Source: Eubacteriales bacterium
Lineage (GTDB): Bacteria > Bacillota > Clostridia > Lachnospirales > Vallitaleaceae
Direction: 5' to 3'
Length of the DNA stretch: 53,988 bases
Assembly: GCA_030535295.1 (NCBI GenBank)
Contig: JAUMXK010000005.1
Coordinates: 1 to 53,988, forward strand
Shown here piece by piece: positions 27,566-36,868 of this stretch (position 1 is the first letter of the stretch; each line of letters opens with the position of its first letter). Below the pieces are notes generated by a model. The model was given only the letters and a program-made list of their open reading frames with translations. It was not told the DNA's origin and searched no databases. Position numbers and translations under genes: made by a program.

Positions 27566-29869
27566 TTATAACTGGAATAATCTATTTATCTCTTGATCAA
27601 TATGCTGTTCATAATCATCAAATTGACCTTTGTCATACAGTGATTTACTATCATAACAGTCTATCAGTTTAAACGGAACTCCATAATCACTTGCTTTACG
27701 TGCATTGGAAGAAAGGGCATTGTATTCAAGTTTTAGAAGAAGTAACCCCAAGCCAGCCACATTTTCCATAGCGATGTTCTCTGATTTCGAAATTTGATAT
27801 CGGAAGAATACATCAAAAAGGCCAAGATACTTTACTAAATGATATTTAAAGACATTGTAAACAAAGTCAGCTACTTGCCGCATTGCTTCATCCTTTGTTT
27901 TTTGGTTATCTTTCCGCCCGACATAATATTGTACCATTGAAAGAAAACCACCCGAAAGATATGAACTCAATAGACTTGTTATCAATGAGTACTGATTCTG
28001 CCCCACTCGTCTTTCAATAAGCTTTCTAAGTTTTTCTTCGCGTACAACCGGCAAGATAATATCCATAATGGATTGAAATCCGGGCCAATATAGTTTTTTT
28101 GCATTGCTACTTGCCAATGTTATTGAAACACGTTTAATATCTTCAATAGTCTGCCGTGGCACAATTGAAATATAACGGTATAGTATTAGTTTATCTTTTG
28201 GCCCAACAACCCGGAAACAATTAAATACATCTGTTGGGATTTCAGACGCAGCAATCTGAGCTTGGATATTTTCTTTATCCTGGCGTTCAACTTCAGATAG
28301 ATATTTATCTTTTGTTATCTGATAATCAACATCTGTTTTCGGGAAAGTAATATCATAGTTTTTATGTTCGAGTATTTCAGGTTGTCCATTCACAATTTCT
28401 TCAAAATTATTATTTAAATCTATAACTCTTCCAGAATAGTGTTGATAAAACCTACCTGCACGACCAGCTATATTTTTAGCATCAAATTGCCGTAGAGGTT
28501 TTATACCCTTTTTGTTTGATGTAATAATTATGTTTTTTGCTGAAGTATTTACGCCTTCAGTAATAGTAGTAGTCGAAAAGAGGCATAGTAACGCCCCTTC
28601 GTTAAATAAATTTATAATTTCTTTTTGAATGTATTTAGGGATGAGGCTGTGGTGGATACCTATTCGGCCTTTCAATGCTTTTAATACAATCCAATCATTG
28701 CCAAATGTGCGTTCCAAATGATCTAAAAATATTTCATAAATAGAACTTTCTATCCCTGAATAAGTCTCTTGAAAAGAAGAAATCAGCAGTTGATCCCTTA
28801 ATAAAGTTCTGGCATACATTTCTGTATCGGCTCTTCTACCACAATAAATAATCGTATTTTCTTTAGGTGTGCTTAACGCTTTAATTATATTGGCAATTTT
28901 CTGCCCTTTACTTATAGAACCAATTTCTAATGGGATTTCATCTATATGATATTGACGTTTGTTTTTTACTGTTGTGTATTCCTTTGAAACAATTTCAAAT
29001 TGATTATAACGTAAAAAAGAAAAACCATTATCTTCCGCAAAATTATTAAATGATTTATGTTGTCGTGTATCAAATTGGGGAAGAGCCATATATGGTCCAG
29101 CTAATAGCATATTGCGTGTTAATTTACAGATAAATTCCAATGCTAAGCGGTACGCAGTATCGCGTTCGTTTTCGCCAGATGTTTCTGAATCAAGAATAAA
29201 ACTGTTATCAATTTTGTAAATCTCATCAATAAAGGAGAAATCAAAGTGAAGGTGTTGATGCGAATCCATAAACGATAAGAACCGTTCTGGCGTAAAAATA
29301 AAGATGTTTCTTTCAGAAAGGCTAAATTCTTCTTCACTTAGGGAATGAATCTTATATGATTGAAATGCCTCCATCTTGCATAAGCGGGCATAATTTTCGG
29401 ACAATAGGCTAATCGCCGGAAAAATCAAAAGCACATTCTGATACTGCATATTTTGTATAGTTTCATATACCAAAAAGGTCTTTCCAAAAGAAGTGGGTGC
29501 AGTCAAAACAAAACGATTTTGTTGCCCGATTTTAAAACTGTCAAGAACTTTTTTTTGATACCGATGTAATTTGCTATTACCTCTAACAAGGCTGGCATCA
29601 TGAAACAGAGCACTGATAGTAAGTATTTTGAAATTTTCATCAGATATACGACAATCTGTAAACTTATCTTTAAATAAGTCAAAATATTGTGGGATTCCCG
29701 CTTCATTAGCCAAAAATAATAGGAAATTCATATCTGCTTCAGAGATAGACTCATTTTTTATAAAATCAAAAAAGCCACATACTTCTTTTGCAAAAGTTGC
29801 CGCATCTGAATTCTTTTTGTATGAATAATAAGCTCCAATTATATCAGCGGTTCTCGCAAGTCTATCCAT
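27566..29869 (-). CDS. hamB: Hachiman defence helicase HamB
   Basis: This 767-residue superfamily 2 helicase is the sensor subunit of the Hachiman anti-phage system. Visible motifs are Walker A APTSFGKT (124-131), TPERF (193-197), a variant DEAH box FIDEIYKID (214-221), motif V FSTTTITEGVN (431-441) and motif VI NIAGRAGRFY (466-475). Residues 500-767 form a helical C-terminal part without known motifs. Its ATG lies inside the end of hamA (31-base overlap) behind AAGGAG, so the two are co-translated. In the described systems HamB restrains and activates the HamA nuclease. The base composition is AT-richer than the ribosomal genes, consistent with acquisition. Confidence 0.9.
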   Translation of the reverse strand: MDRLARTADIIGAYYSYKKNSDAATFAKEVCGFFDFIKNESISEADMNFLLFLANEAGIPQYFDLFKDKFTDCRISDENFKILTISALFHDASLVRGNSKLHRYQKKVLDSFKIGQQNRFVLTAPTSFGKTFLVYETIQNMQYQNVLLIFPAISLLSENYARLCKMEAFQSYKIHSLSEEEFSLSERNIFIFTPERFLSFMDSHQHLHFDFSFIDEIYKIDNSFILDSETSGENERDTAYRLALEFICKLTRNMLLAGPYMALPQFDTRQHKSFNNFAEDNGFSFLRYNQFEIVSKEYTTVKNKRQYHIDEIPLEIGSISKGQKIANIIKALSTPKENTIIYCGRRADTEMYARTLLRDQLLISSFQETYSGIESSIYEIFLDHLERTFGNDWIVLKALKGRIGIHHSLIPKYIQKEIINLFNEGALLCLFSTTTITEGVNTSAKNIIITSNKKGIKPLRQFDAKNIAGRAGRFYQHYSGRVIDLNNNFEEIVNGQPEILEHKNYDITFPKTDVDYQITKDKYLSEVERQDKENIQAQIAASEIPTDVFNCFRVVGPKDKLILYRYISIVPRQTIEDIKRVSITLASSNAKKLYWPGFQSIMDIILPVVREEKLRKLIERRVGQNQYSLITSLLSSYLSGGFLSMVQYYVGRKDNQKTKDEAMRQVADFVYNVFKYHLVKYLGLFDVFFRYQISKSENIAMENVAGLGLLLLKLEYNALSSNARKASDYGVPFKLIDCYDSKSLYDKGQFDDYEQHIDQEINRLFQL

Positions 29870-30744
29870 TTTATCACATTCTCCTTGATTTGTTTAACTT
29901 CCGATAGTGGTAAAAAAATAAAAAATAATCGGTAATCAAACGAAGCGGGTATAGTAATATTAAGCCGTGTATATTCTAAAGCAATATGCTCAATACACTT
30001 TTTTATACTCTGATGATATTGTTCAGTGCAGTTTTTTTGATAAGCAATAAATATAGGGTATATTAACCGAATGCCTCTGCGCTTTATTTCTTGTGACAGA
30101 TTAATATCTGGCTTTTCTTCCCACGAATTTAACAAGTTTTCAAGTTGTTTATTGTGTGTTGAAATATGAAGGTGCTCATTTATGATTGCAAGTAAATTTC
30201 GATTCAAATATCCATCAGAAAGTGAAGTATTTAATTTTTCTATCACGGGAGTTATTGCCCTTTTATACTGCGTATAAAATTTTGCTTCTCCAAACCATAA
30301 GTCAATATTTCCTTCTCTTTCCATTAAATGAAAAGCATCAAAACCTTTAGCCTCACTATTTTCAATAGGAGAATAAAAATATCCTCGTGCTACAAGAACA
30401 CTAGTATCAAAAAACACACGCAAGATTAAATCCAAAAGCACTTCGCCATAAAAACCATACTTTAGCTTGGTATCCTCAGATGCTTCTGGGTTATAACGAA
30501 TACGACTAAGAATAGCTTTTCGCTGTTCACGCTCTAAAGCAGTGTAATCTATTTCATATTCGTTGATTGCAAATTCCACAATACCATCATAGATAATCTT
30601 GGAAATTTCTTGAGGATTAGAATTGTTGAAACAAAAATCATTTTGGGAAGAAAGGCATGATTTAACTAAGTCACTTTCTTGATGTGGCAATTCGTATTCA
30701 AATAAAATTGCATTATGTATAGTATTTTTTAGCACATCTCTCAC
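29839..30744 (-). CDS. hamA: Hachiman defence nuclease HamA (DUF1837)
   Basis: The 301-residue protein has the DUF1837/HamA pattern of a PD-(D/E)xK nuclease: a glutamate in YGFYGEVLLDLIL (E101), KGFDAFH with D136 and WFGEAKFY with E153 and K155. HamA is the effector that degrades DNA once the HamB partner is triggered. The start is a GTG at 30744 after GGAGGG. It begins 17 bases after the restriction gene stop and overlaps hamB, placing it in the middle of a five-gene operon. All expected catalytic residues are present, so it should be active. Confidence 0.9.
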   Translation of the reverse strand: MRDVLKNTIHNAILFEYELPHQESDLVKSCLSSQNDFCFNNSNPQEISKIIYDGIVEFAINEYEIDYTALEREQRKAILSRIRYNPEASEDTKLKYGFYGEVLLDLILRVFFDTSVLVARGYFYSPIENSEAKGFDAFHLMEREGNIDLWFGEAKFYTQYKRAITPVIEKLNTSLSDGYLNRNLLAIINEHLHISTHNKQLENLLNSWEEKPDINLSQEIKRRGIRLIYPIFIAYQKNCTEQYHQSIKKCIEHIALEYTRLNITIPASFDYRLFFIFLPLSEVKQIKENVIKWIDLREPLI

Positions 30745-30761
30745 GGCTTATCCCTCCGAGG

Positions 30762-31496
30762 CTAATTTCCTGAATTAAACTCCACGAGCTTCTCCCAATC
30801 AATACTACCATCCTCAGAGCAAAACTCTTGGGTAAACTCGCGAACGAGCCGATTGGAAGCTTTCTGATAAGAAGCATCGAATTCTTCCACATATTTCTCT
30901 GGAAGCTTATCCATGAAACGGATTAGCTTTATGTAGAATTCATCATCTCCGGTCAACTCCATCCAGAAATCCTTACCTGCCAATTCCTTATAAAATTTAG
31001 GTAGCCCACGGCTGGAAAGTTTCTTCTTTCCGTAACCATAACCTACAATTGGAACAAAGCGTTTTTTTGCCTGCTGTGCCAACTTACTTGCCGCCATAAA
31101 ATTCTGTTCCTGCTTTTTACGGCTGTCCGCATTGAATACGCTTGTACCAGATTTTACAGCGATGGCATAAATAGTATTGTCCCGCTCTACCATAATATCA
31201 ACACCTTCTGCTAATGCTTTCTGTCCTTGCGCAGCGGCTGTAGCAATAGGTTCAAAGAAAACATTTCCAAATATTGTTTCTTCAGATGATGAGACAAAGG
31301 CAGCAAGAATTGCATCAATAATCTGTGCAGCCCCGTTCATAGCCTTAGCTCGGAACAGGTACGGGTTCTTGCGCTTAATAACTTTTTTGATATTGAGCTT
31401 GTTAATATTGCTAATTAAGCTTGTGTAAAAATTATCCAATGCAGTTGCAATCGCTTCTACGATAGTTTCTTCATTGTAATTGCTATTTATTGGCAT
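30762..31496 (-). CDS. type II restriction endonuclease, PmeII-like
   Basis: The 244-residue protein contains KRKNPYLFRAK (41-51), SSEETIFGNVF (70-80) and the PD-(D/E)xK elements EGVDIMVERDNTIYAIAVKS, with D100 and K115. This pattern resembles the PmeII family of type II endonucleases as I recall it. The position supports the call, since its start overlaps the end of the C5 methyltransferase gene by 14 bases behind AGGAGG. It should cut DNA lacking the partner's cytosine methylation. The recognition site cannot be read from the sequence. A different PD-(D/E)xK family is the main alternative. Confidence 0.75.
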   Translation of the reverse strand: MPINSNYNEETIVEAIATALDNFYTSLISNINKLNIKKVIKRKNPYLFRAKAMNGAAQIIDAILAAFVSSSEETIFGNVFFEPIATAAAQGQKALAEGVDIMVERDNTIYAIAVKSGTSVFNADSRKKQEQNFMAASKLAQQAKKRFVPIVGYGYGKKKLSSRGLPKFYKELAGKDFWMELTGDDEFYIKLIRFMDKLPEKYVEEFDASYQKASNRLVREFTQEFCSEDGSIDWEKLVEFNSGN

Positions 31497-32679
31497 AACA
31501 GCTTCCTCCTATTTCAATAGCTTGTTTCAGTTTTTGATGGATGTCTGTCCCTCTAAACCGTTTTGTACGGATTTCAGCGGATTGATCAGCAACAGAAAGT
31601 ACAGCATTTCCCAATGCCAATGCCAGCCCAACCGGTACAGCATTGCCTATTTGCCTGTACTTTGCAACGCTTGTCCCCATGAACTGCCAATCATCAGGAA
31701 ACTGCTGGATACGGGCATATTCCCCAATACTCAAAGGTCTGTCTTGGGTCGGATGGCACATCATAGTTGCTTTTTGTACCGGCGAGGTCACTAAAGTTGG
31801 TGAAGGCTGGCTATAAGATAATCTCCGATAAAATCCAGCTTTCCCTCCGCTAGAGCCATAGGCTCCGCCCATAGCTTCTTTCCGAATATCTTCCGGTAGG
31901 TCACGCCAATTTCCACCTTCCGGGACAAGACGGAGATATGCAAGGCGATCCTTACTAAAGGCAGCACATTCCCCACCATTATTTTCCAAATCCCGGATGG
32001 TATCATTCAAAGTACGCCAGCGGTATAGCGAGTCTTGGTGCATCTGGAAGTGTGTTGGGAATGGTAAGAAAATATTTTCATTGTCCCGGCTTCCAATCAG
32101 CACAAACCGTTCCCGGAATTGAGGCACGCCATAATTGATGGCATCTAAAATCCCATACACCGTTTTATATCCTAATTTATCAAATTCAGAGAGGATGACA
32201 TCTAATACATTTCCCAAATGCTGTTCAGGTTCGTTTTTATCACGCTCCTCAAGAGGCATATGCTTTAACGGGGCAGACATAATCCCTTTTACATTTTCCA
32301 TAATGAAAAAACGGGGACGGATATAGTCAATCATTCGGATAAAATCCATAAACAAGCTCCCCCTTGGATCGTTAATCCCCAGCCGCTTACCGGCAGTAGA
32401 AAATGGCTGGCAGGGTGGACCACCACAAATCAGAAAAGGCTCTCCCTGTGTCAATCCAGTCTGTTCCAACAAATCTGCTTCATTGATTTCACGGATGTCA
32501 CCTCCCAAAGCCCTATGTCCATTTGCACGCATAGTTGCGACACAAGCAGGGTCAAAGTCCTGTCCAATTACAATATTAAGGCCAGCTTTTGAAAGACCAA
32601 TATCTAGCCCCATTGCCCCGGAAAACAGGGAAATTACATCCCGATTTAAAGCATCATCTTTAAAGCGTAATAAATTCAT
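31483..32679 (-). CDS. DNA (cytosine-5-)-methyltransferase
   Basis: The 398-residue enzyme has the C5 methyltransferase motifs in order: I (DVISLFSGAMGLDIGLS, SAM binding), IV (GGPPCQPFSTAGKRLG, catalytic Cys90), VI (FIMENVKG), VIII (PQFRERFVLIG), a variable target-recognition region, then IX and X (YRQIGNAVPVGLALALG). It protects the host from the adjoining endonuclease. I chose the ATG at 32679, eight bases after GGAGG, because it places motif I at the normal distance from the start. A longer frame overlaps the regulator gene. It follows the regulator by 13 bases. Confidence 0.95.
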   Translation of the reverse strand: MNLLRFKDDALNRDVISLFSGAMGLDIGLSKAGLNIVIGQDFDPACVATMRANGHRALGGDIREINEADLLEQTGLTQGEPFLICGGPPCQPFSTAGKRLGINDPRGSLFMDFIRMIDYIRPRFFIMENVKGIMSAPLKHMPLEERDKNEPEQHLGNVLDVILSEFDKLGYKTVYGILDAINYGVPQFRERFVLIGSRDNENIFLPFPTHFQMHQDSLYRWRTLNDTIRDLENNGGECAAFSKDRLAYLRLVPEGGNWRDLPEDIRKEAMGGAYGSSGGKAGFYRRLSYSQPSPTLVTSPVQKATMMCHPTQDRPLSIGEYARIQQFPDDWQFMGTSVAKYRQIGNAVPVGLALALGNAVLSVADQSAEIRTKRFRGTDIHQKLKQAIEIGGSCYANK

Positions 32680-32692
32680 GCATATCCTCCCA

Positions 32693-32902
32693 TTAAACCT
32701 TTTCTCCATCTGGAAGGACAAAATAGCGTTCAAAAGAAAACCCCACTGTTTCTGCCAGATATTCTAAATCAGAGATTGCAAAACTCTCTCGTTTCATTTT
32801 TGAGTTGAAATTCTGAGGGGTAGTTCCCATACGCTTTGCCAATTCTACAACACTGATATTGCAGCGTACACAAAGCACTTTGATCTGTTCTGATATTGTC
32901 AT
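32693..32902 (-). CDS. Xre-family regulator of the defence operon
   Basis: This 69-residue protein is a single helix-turn-helix domain (SEQIKVLCVRCNISVVELAK, then RMGTTPQNFNSKMKRE as the recognition region). It is similar in size to the controller proteins of restriction-modification systems. AAGGAG lies eight bases before the ATG. It is the first gene of the operon, and its promoter contains a near-perfect 17-bp inverted repeat, so it probably controls itself and the four defence genes downstream. Whether it activates, represses or does both, as classic C proteins do, cannot be told. Confidence 0.85.
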   Translation of the reverse strand: MTISEQIKVLCVRCNISVVELAKRMGTTPQNFNSKMKRESFAISDLEYLAETVGFSFERYFVLPDGEKV

Positions 32903-32931
32903 AAGGGTACTCCTTTTATTTTATCATTACA

Positions 32932-32973
32932 TATGTTGAAAATATAAAGTAATTATTTTATGTTTTCAACATA
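32932..32973 (-). promoter_or_regulatory. promoter and operator of the defence operon
   Basis: On the minus strand TTGAAA and TATATT are separated by 17 bases. The -35 lies within one arm (32957-32973) and the -10 within the other arm (32932-32948) of an inverted repeat that matches at 16 of 17 positions (TATGTTGAAAACATAAA against TATGTTGAAAATATAAA). A dimer bound here would cover the promoter exactly. The repeat and promoter are seen; control by the Xre protein is inferred. Confidence 0.75.
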
Positions 32974-33576
32974 GTCCCTCTTGCTATCTATCATAACATC
33001 AAATTGACTCATCTGCAATTTAAAAATCAATTCTTCGACGGCTTGCACACATTCTTCTTTATGTTTTTGTAACTACTGACCCCAAAAGTGTATGTAACCC
33101 AGTCCATAGCAATTAACTTGAAATCATTTTCCTGGTCACGGGCCATATTGTACTCGATTTTTTGATCCAATATTCTTGGTTATGACCCAGCTTTTGTTTC
33201 TTGAACTTCCAGTTATAGCTGTGAAAGAACTCGATATCGCAAAAGATGACAATCCTGTGTTTTGTTATAGCTAACCACCTCTCCACACTTTTCCAAAAAG
33301 AATAATTATAAATTTTCACATTTCATTTTATCATAGTTTGTTTTTTAAATGAATTATGATTTTTTATGAAAAATATAAATATTTTTTGGTCATTATTTAT
33401 ATTTTTCTTTATTTTACTTTCAAAAATAGAGAATAACAAAAGAGCTACACCATCAGCACCAATAAGTTCGGCCTATTCCGGAATGGTGATATCTTATTGA
33501 ATTGTAAAAATAAAAAAGCAGGATAGATTGGTTCTTATCCCGCTTTGGCATTTGTGTGTAATTTTTCGCAAAACTC
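32974..33576. other. gene-poor stretch with relics upstream of the defence operon
   Basis: No intact gene is supported. On the minus strand an open stretch of about 39 codons (32953-33072, containing ECVQAVEELIFKLQMSQ) may be the end of a lost gene. Near 33076-33092 the sequence TGACCCCAAAAGTG resembles an IS3-family terminal repeat. A perfect 14-bp inverted repeat GAAAAATATAAATA lies at 33368-33407, and a CAATAAG/CTTATTG hairpin at about 33459-33499. A 68-codon frame at 33113-33319 lacks support. Confidence 0.4.
33368..33407. repeat. perfect 14-bp inverted repeat
   Basis: GAAAAATATAAATA at 33368-33381 is inverted at 33394-33407 across a 12-base spacer. It is very AT-rich, and no T tract follows a GC-rich stem, so it is not a standard terminator. 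Its role is unknown. Confidence 0.5.
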
Positions 33577-34183
33577 CTACAACGAAAGTATCTCTTCTTC
33601 CGTTAAATCCGTATATTTCATAATAATTTCCACCGGAAAGGCATCTTGGCGCATCTTTCGGGCAATTGCACGGCTTCGTTCCTTCTTCCCTTCCAGTTTG
33701 CCTTCCAGTTTACCCTCCAGCTTTCCTTTACTCCGTCCACGACGTTCTCCAATTGCAATTCCTTCTTGTCTTCCACGTCTTTCTAATCTATCTACAATCG
33801 TCTCCATGGCACTTCCTCCTGTCTGTTTGACTAAATCCATGATTTCTTCATCCTCCATATCTTGTCTGGTCGCACTGATATAGGTGATGGTTTTCTCTAT
33901 GTATTCTAGGAACATATCCTGTTCCAGCCGTCCCAATACTTTGAATATTTCCAGGGTTTCTTTTTCAAAAACCAGTTTTTCTTTTTGATAAATAGTCCTA
34001 ATAACCCGCAATCTCTTCCGGCAAATAAGACTGCAAAAAATCGACAATGACTTCTTTCTTGCCCATATTTTCCTTAAAAAAGGAATCATGCGGCTGATGA
34101 AGGGATTGTTTTCTCTTTTTGGCATTCCTTTTGTTGTTCTTGGCAGAGTCTTGCCCTGCACCTTTACCTTTGCTTTTCTCCAT
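33577..34183 (-). pseudogene. Rpn-family nuclease/transposase gene with its core deleted
   Basis: The start (ATG at 34183) reads a lysine-rich lead and then HDSFFKENMGKKEVIVDFLQ, SYLPEEIAGY, as at the N-terminus of Rpn/YhgA proteins, before a stop at 33998-34000. A second frame then supplies a C-terminal Rpn region: EKETLEIFKVLGRLEQDMF, the RQEGIAIGERRGRSKGK linker, three KLEG repeats and the final DLTEEEILSL helix. Most of the PD-(D/E)xK core between them is gone, so the gene cannot make an active nuclease. The KLEG copies are a 12-bp tandem repeat (about 33686-33726). Confidence 0.7.
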
Positions 34184-34437
34184 CTCTCCTCCTTTATTAT
34201 AAAGAATTTTCTGCTTTTTGGCTAGTAAAAATTGGGACTTCCATTTCTTTCCCTTTTTTATTCTACAAAAAACATTTCCAAAAGTCGTCCTTTTTTAGAG
34301 GAATTTCACAAAGTTTTTATTAATTTTTTTAATCTTTGTATAAACTTTTTAATGCAACTCCTTTTTTCACTCATGCTTTGCTTCATTGAATATTTTTTGT
34401 TGGTTTTTAATAAGTCGGTTTATTGCTTTTATTTATT

Positions 34438-34457
34438 AAATCAGTGTACACTGATTT
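34438..34457. repeat. perfect 20-bp palindrome
   Basis: AAATCAGTGTACACTGATTT reads the same on both strands without a spacer. It may be a protein-binding site or part of a mobile-element end. It lies just beyond the wall-protein terminator. Confidence 0.6.
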
Positions 34458-34471
34458 GTTGCAAAAAGTCG

Positions 34472-34520
34472 CAAAAAAGGCTGTTGCAAAACGATAGCAA
34501 AATCGTTTCCACAACAGCCT
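34472..34520 (-). terminator. Rho-independent terminator of the wall-protein gene
   Basis: On the minus strand AGGCTGTTG pairs with CAACAGCCT, and an inner AAACGAT/ATCGTTT stem lies within. The outer arm is followed directly by TTTTTT. It stands about 85 bases after the wall-protein stop. Confidence 0.8.
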
Positions 34521-34603
34521 CTTCCTCTCCCTCTTTTTATTCTTATCTTTTTATAGTTTTCTTCTTATCCATTTCCTATTCTATTTATTTTTTTCGGCCA
34601 TTT

Positions 34604-36868
34604 CTATCTTCTTTTCTTGATCCAGACTCCCATTCCGCTGATGCCCACACCAAAGAGCCAGAATAATGCAAATGGTGCACCTGCTGTCTTTGGCAAAACT
34701 CCTTTTGGTACTTCCGACTCTGTAATCGTTTCGTCTTTGGTATCCTTTAGAGCGGTGTCACCTTTGGCATCCGTTGTAGGAGCATTGTCTGTCTTGCCGT
34801 CAGTATCCGTCTTGCTGTCCGTCTTGTCTTCCGGCTTGCCATCCGTCTTGTCCTTCTCCCCTTTGGAAGAATCTTTGGAGTCTGTACTTTCTTTCGACTT
34901 ATCCCTTTCTTCTTCGGATTTGTCGTCTTTCTTTTTATCGTCTTCCTTCGGATCCCCTTGTGGTATAGTTTCGTCTTCCACCTCCTGTTCCGGAATATAT
35001 GGAAGCAGAACCTCCGGTGCGGTAGTTGCTTGATCTGTATAAATTGCCTGAATCTCCACTTCTTCGGCCGGCATCACAAAGCTTGCCTTTCCTAGCGGAA
35101 AACCATCGGTATTCAGCGCAACGCTACCTTTGATAATTTTCCATTCTTTAAATGTTTTGCCTACGGGAGCAGGATTCGCCTCTATTTCGACCAAACTGCC
35201 ATCTTGAGATTCCGTGACCTCCACATCATCTATTTTCGCCTTACCGTCAATCACCCTGATGGTATATTTCGGATTTTCCGGTTTTGTCCCCTCATAAACC
35301 GCCTTGATTTTTACATTTTGTGCCGGCATTATAAAGCTGCGTTCGGTTCTTCCGCTACCATAAAGTTCGAAGTCGCCCTCCAAAATTTGCCACATTTTAA
35401 ACGGCTTATCTCCCCAATAAGGCTGTGCTTCTAGGGTAAGCGGTGTTCCCTCTTGAGCCGTCATGAGTTCTATTCCTAAATAATATGCAAAACCATTTTC
35501 CACTTCCAGCTTATATCTTGGGATATCACCTTCATTTTTCACTCTGTAGATTGCCCTGAGTTCAATGTCCTCCTCCGGCATCACAAACTCAAAATATTCA
35601 GACTGAATGGATACCCCAAAAAAGCTATCTTCCGTTCCTTTTACCACTTCCCATTTGACAAACACATGGGTCGCAGGATCATATTCTGCCTTTATCCCCA
35701 GCAGAGCGTACTTCTTTGCAGTCGTTACTTCTTTGCCGGATATCACATCATTCGCTTTGCCTCCGGTGACAGTGATTTGATATTTCGGTTCTGTGGTAAT
35801 TGCCTTAATCTCTACTTCCTCCTCGGGCATGATAAAGTAGAAATTCCCATAATCCTCCTCCAGTGCCAGATTCCCTTTCACCACATGCCATTTCGTAAAA
35901 TGTTCGATAGCACCGTTGTACTCTAATACAATTTTTTTTCCTTTTTCTGCCGAAAAAACAATGTTTCCATCCTGCATAGCTACCCCATCCTGCACACGAA
36001 TAGGATATCGCTTTGTTTCTCCATCTTCTATCTCACGGTACACCGCCTTGATTTTTACCTTTTCGCTTGGCATTTCAAAGCTCGCCTCTTCACTTTTTTC
36101 TGCCAATTGATCCAACGGTCCGCCTTCCAATACTTCTCATTTTTCAAAAACCTTACCTTCCGGTGCCGGTTTACAGCGAATAATAACACTCTCCTGGAAG
36201 AATTGCCGGTCAATACTTTCTCCGTAGTGGTTATAAGCAATTCCGTCCTCCACTTCAATGTCTATCGCAGCTTGAATCTCCAGCGCCTCTATTACGACAT
36301 CTTCTGCCGGCATAACAAATGTTGTTTCCGCATTATTTTCATCCTCAACCATTAGATTTCCCTTTATCACTCGCCATTTCAAGAAACGGATAAGCGAAGA
36401 AAAACCATCCAGAAAAGATTTGATTCCCAGCTTTTCGCCAGCCTCTGCATATTGAATAGGATTTTCCCCTTTTGTCGCTATTCCACGCAGGATCTTTACC
36501 TGATAGCGTGTCGGATCACTGTCCGTTTTTTCCCGGTAGACCGCCTTGATTTCCACTTCCTCATCCGGCATATCAAAGTACGCTATTTCCTGTTTGGAAT
36601 CTTCGATCGTCACTTCTCCTTTTACTACTTGCCATTCTACAAATACATGGGTTTTGGCATTAAATACCGCCACAATCTCCACCTGTTCACCCTTTTTAGA
36701 CTCATTAATCTTATCCAGACCAATGGCATCATTTGCTACACCACCCTGGATATTAATCTTATGCTTCGTTTCTTCCGCCGCAACATGCAGAGCGCTCAGC
36801 GACAGCAGCACCGTCAGTGCCAAAATCATTGCCACACTTTTTCGCAATAAATATGATATTTCTTTCAT
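34604..36868 (-). pseudogene. LPKTA-anchored B-repeat surface protein, interrupted by one TGA
   Basis: The full frame (755 codons from the ATG at 36868 after AAGGAGG) encodes a signal peptide (MKEISYLLRKSVAMILALTV onward, cleaved after VAAE). Eight or so copies follow of a roughly 75-residue InlB-type B-repeat, each with a core like FKMWQILEG and ending in VMPAEEVEIKAIY. Then come a long Ser/Asp/Lys/Thr-rich stalk and a sortase signal GVLPKTAG with a hydrophobic segment and KKRR. Codon 244 (36137-36139) is TGA where every other repeat has the conserved Trp (FEK-stop-EVLEG). Translation would end after two and a half repeats, giving a short secreted fragment. A recent nonsense mutation is likeliest; read-through or phase change is possible. 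Confidence 0.8.

Larger units (their letters stand above)
34184..34603. other. intergenic stretch between Rpn relic and wall-protein gene
   Basis: No gene is supported; a forward 144-codon frame at 34232-34666 is AT-rich, has no ribosome binding site and overlaps the wall-protein end. The stretch holds the 20-bp palindrome at 34438 and the terminator at 34472-34520. Confidence 0.5.

Noticed and set aside
33113..33319. 68-codon minus-strand frame
   Set aside because: It has no ribosome binding site, no recognisable motif and poor coding character. It is not distinguishable from chance in AT-rich DNA.
33686..33726. 12-bp repeats as a CRISPR array or VNTR locus
   Set aside because: There are only about three copies without spacers, and they encode the KLEG linker repeat common in Rpn proteins.
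34232..34666. 144-codon plus-strand frame rich in Phe and Leu
   Set aside because: It lacks a ribosome binding site, crosses a good terminator and overlaps the wall-protein end. Its hydrophobicity comes from poly-T sequence.
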